64,000 nucleotides of DNA, taken from NCBI RefSeq assembly GCF_009764685.1, contig NZ_VHLM01000050.1, positions 1 to 64,000 of the forward strand, read 5' to 3'. Source of the stretch: Flavobacterium sp. I-STPP5a. GTDB taxonomy: Bacteria; Bacteroidota; Bacteroidia; Flavobacteriales; Flavobacteriaceae. Made by a program: the position numbers and the translations under genes. Positions 63,544-64,000 of this stretch are shown here, piece after piece (the stretch's first letter is position 1; every line of letters begins with the position of its first letter). The notes under the pieces were generated by a model. That model did not search any database. It had not been told where the DNA came from and saw only the letters and a program-made list of their open reading frames with translations.

Positions 63544-63945
63544 ATGAGTAATGAATTGACTTACCTTATTGATGATGACTCTTTAACGCTACGGTTGACC
63601 ACAATGCTTGCAAAGCGAACAAGTTTTTGTAGTTCATTACTACCCTTTTCGAATGCTAAAATTGCTCTTGAATTGTTACAAAAAAATGCCACAAATAATC
63701 CTGAACTCCCAGATTGCATATTACTTGACCTCAATATGCCTAAAATGAACGGATGGGAATTTCTAGACGCAATGGAAAATTTAAACATAACAAAAGATAT
63801 TTATATTTTTATAATGACCTCCTCTATTGAGTCGGCCGATATTGAAAAATCAAAAAAATACTTTAGCGTAAAAGATTATATTGAAAAACCCATAAGCATT
63901 GAAAAACTTGATGCGATAAAACAATTTATTGTATTATCAAAGTAA
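63544..63945 (+). CDS. Single-domain response regulator
   Basis: 133 residues: acidic pocket YLIDDDSLT, phosphoacceptor in ILLDLNMPKMNGWEF (Asp near 60), switch Thr/Ser in FIMTSSI and Lys in YIEKPIS. No output domain. Partner kinase not in window. Confidence 0.93.
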   Translation: MSNELTYLIDDDSLTLRLTTMLAKRTSFCSSLLPFSNAKIALELLQKNATNNPELPDCILLDLNMPKMNGWEFLDAMENLNITKDIYIFIMTSSIESADIEKSKKYFSVKDYIEKPISIEKLDAIKQFIVLSK

Positions 63946-64000
63946 TTCAGAAAAGTAGTAACAAAATAGGTCCTACATCGTCATATAGTTAAACCATAAA

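Overview
The window looks like a chromosome segment of a Flavobacterium-type member of the Bacteroidetes. It is AT-rich, several genes start just downstream of TAnnTTTG (-7) elements typical of that phylum, and the gene families (fused ccoNO, DUF349, DUF5606, 2TM proteins, S23 four-helix protein, flavobacterial Pycsar-type effector) are typical of the group. No tRNA or rRNA gene was seen.

Layout. 1-3090: the tail of an insertion sequence that cuts into cas2, then a type II-C style CRISPR array of 34 repeats of 46 bp with 33 spacers of 29-30 bp. The last repeat is split by about 47 bp. A structured RNA candidate follows (3181-3271). 3387-6850: a DUF349 protein and hemN. 6919-16499: a microaerobic respiration block on the minus strand (ccoI, then ccoS-ccoNO-ccoQ-ccoP-ccoG-ccoH-safE-like) with a divergent fnr-type regulator. 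Three ATGAT-N4-ATCAT boxes lie upstream of hemN, ccoS and ccoI/fnr, and at hemN and ccoS the distance to the -7 element is identical. 16511-25269: housekeeping genes (APC permease, mazG, DUF5606, def, FUSC, mqo, ruvX, a lipoprotein).

25609-38947: a surface-polysaccharide island with an acyltransferase-SGNH protein, dapD, several glycosyltransferases and a WaaP-like kinase. It includes a decayed 3,6-dideoxyhexose (colitose-type) branch. A ColD-like 3-dehydratase is interrupted by a complete 957-bp IS1595-type element with 8-bp target duplications, and next to it are wrecked remains of gmd and fcl. 39122-43516: tsaC, cca, ctaA, a CDP-alcohol phosphatidyltransferase and csbD. 43624-47124: a LytS/LytTR two-component operon with three 2TM modules, one fused to the kinase.

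47303-63945: a toxin-antitoxin pair, a TonB-dependent receptor, a second structured RNA candidate before a sugar O-acetyltransferase, a pRiA4b ORF-3-like protein, an S23 gene bracketed by an imperfect inverted repeat, a NdpA-like nucleoid protein, a large GAF protein, an orphan HD-PycTM (Pycsar-type) effector, a 1241-residue protein joining a metallophosphoesterase, a kinase-like core and an outer-membrane barrel, a lipoprotein, a second protein with kinase-like motifs, and a single-domain response regulator. The least familiar biology is in 53875-63142 and in the regulatory architecture of the respiration block.
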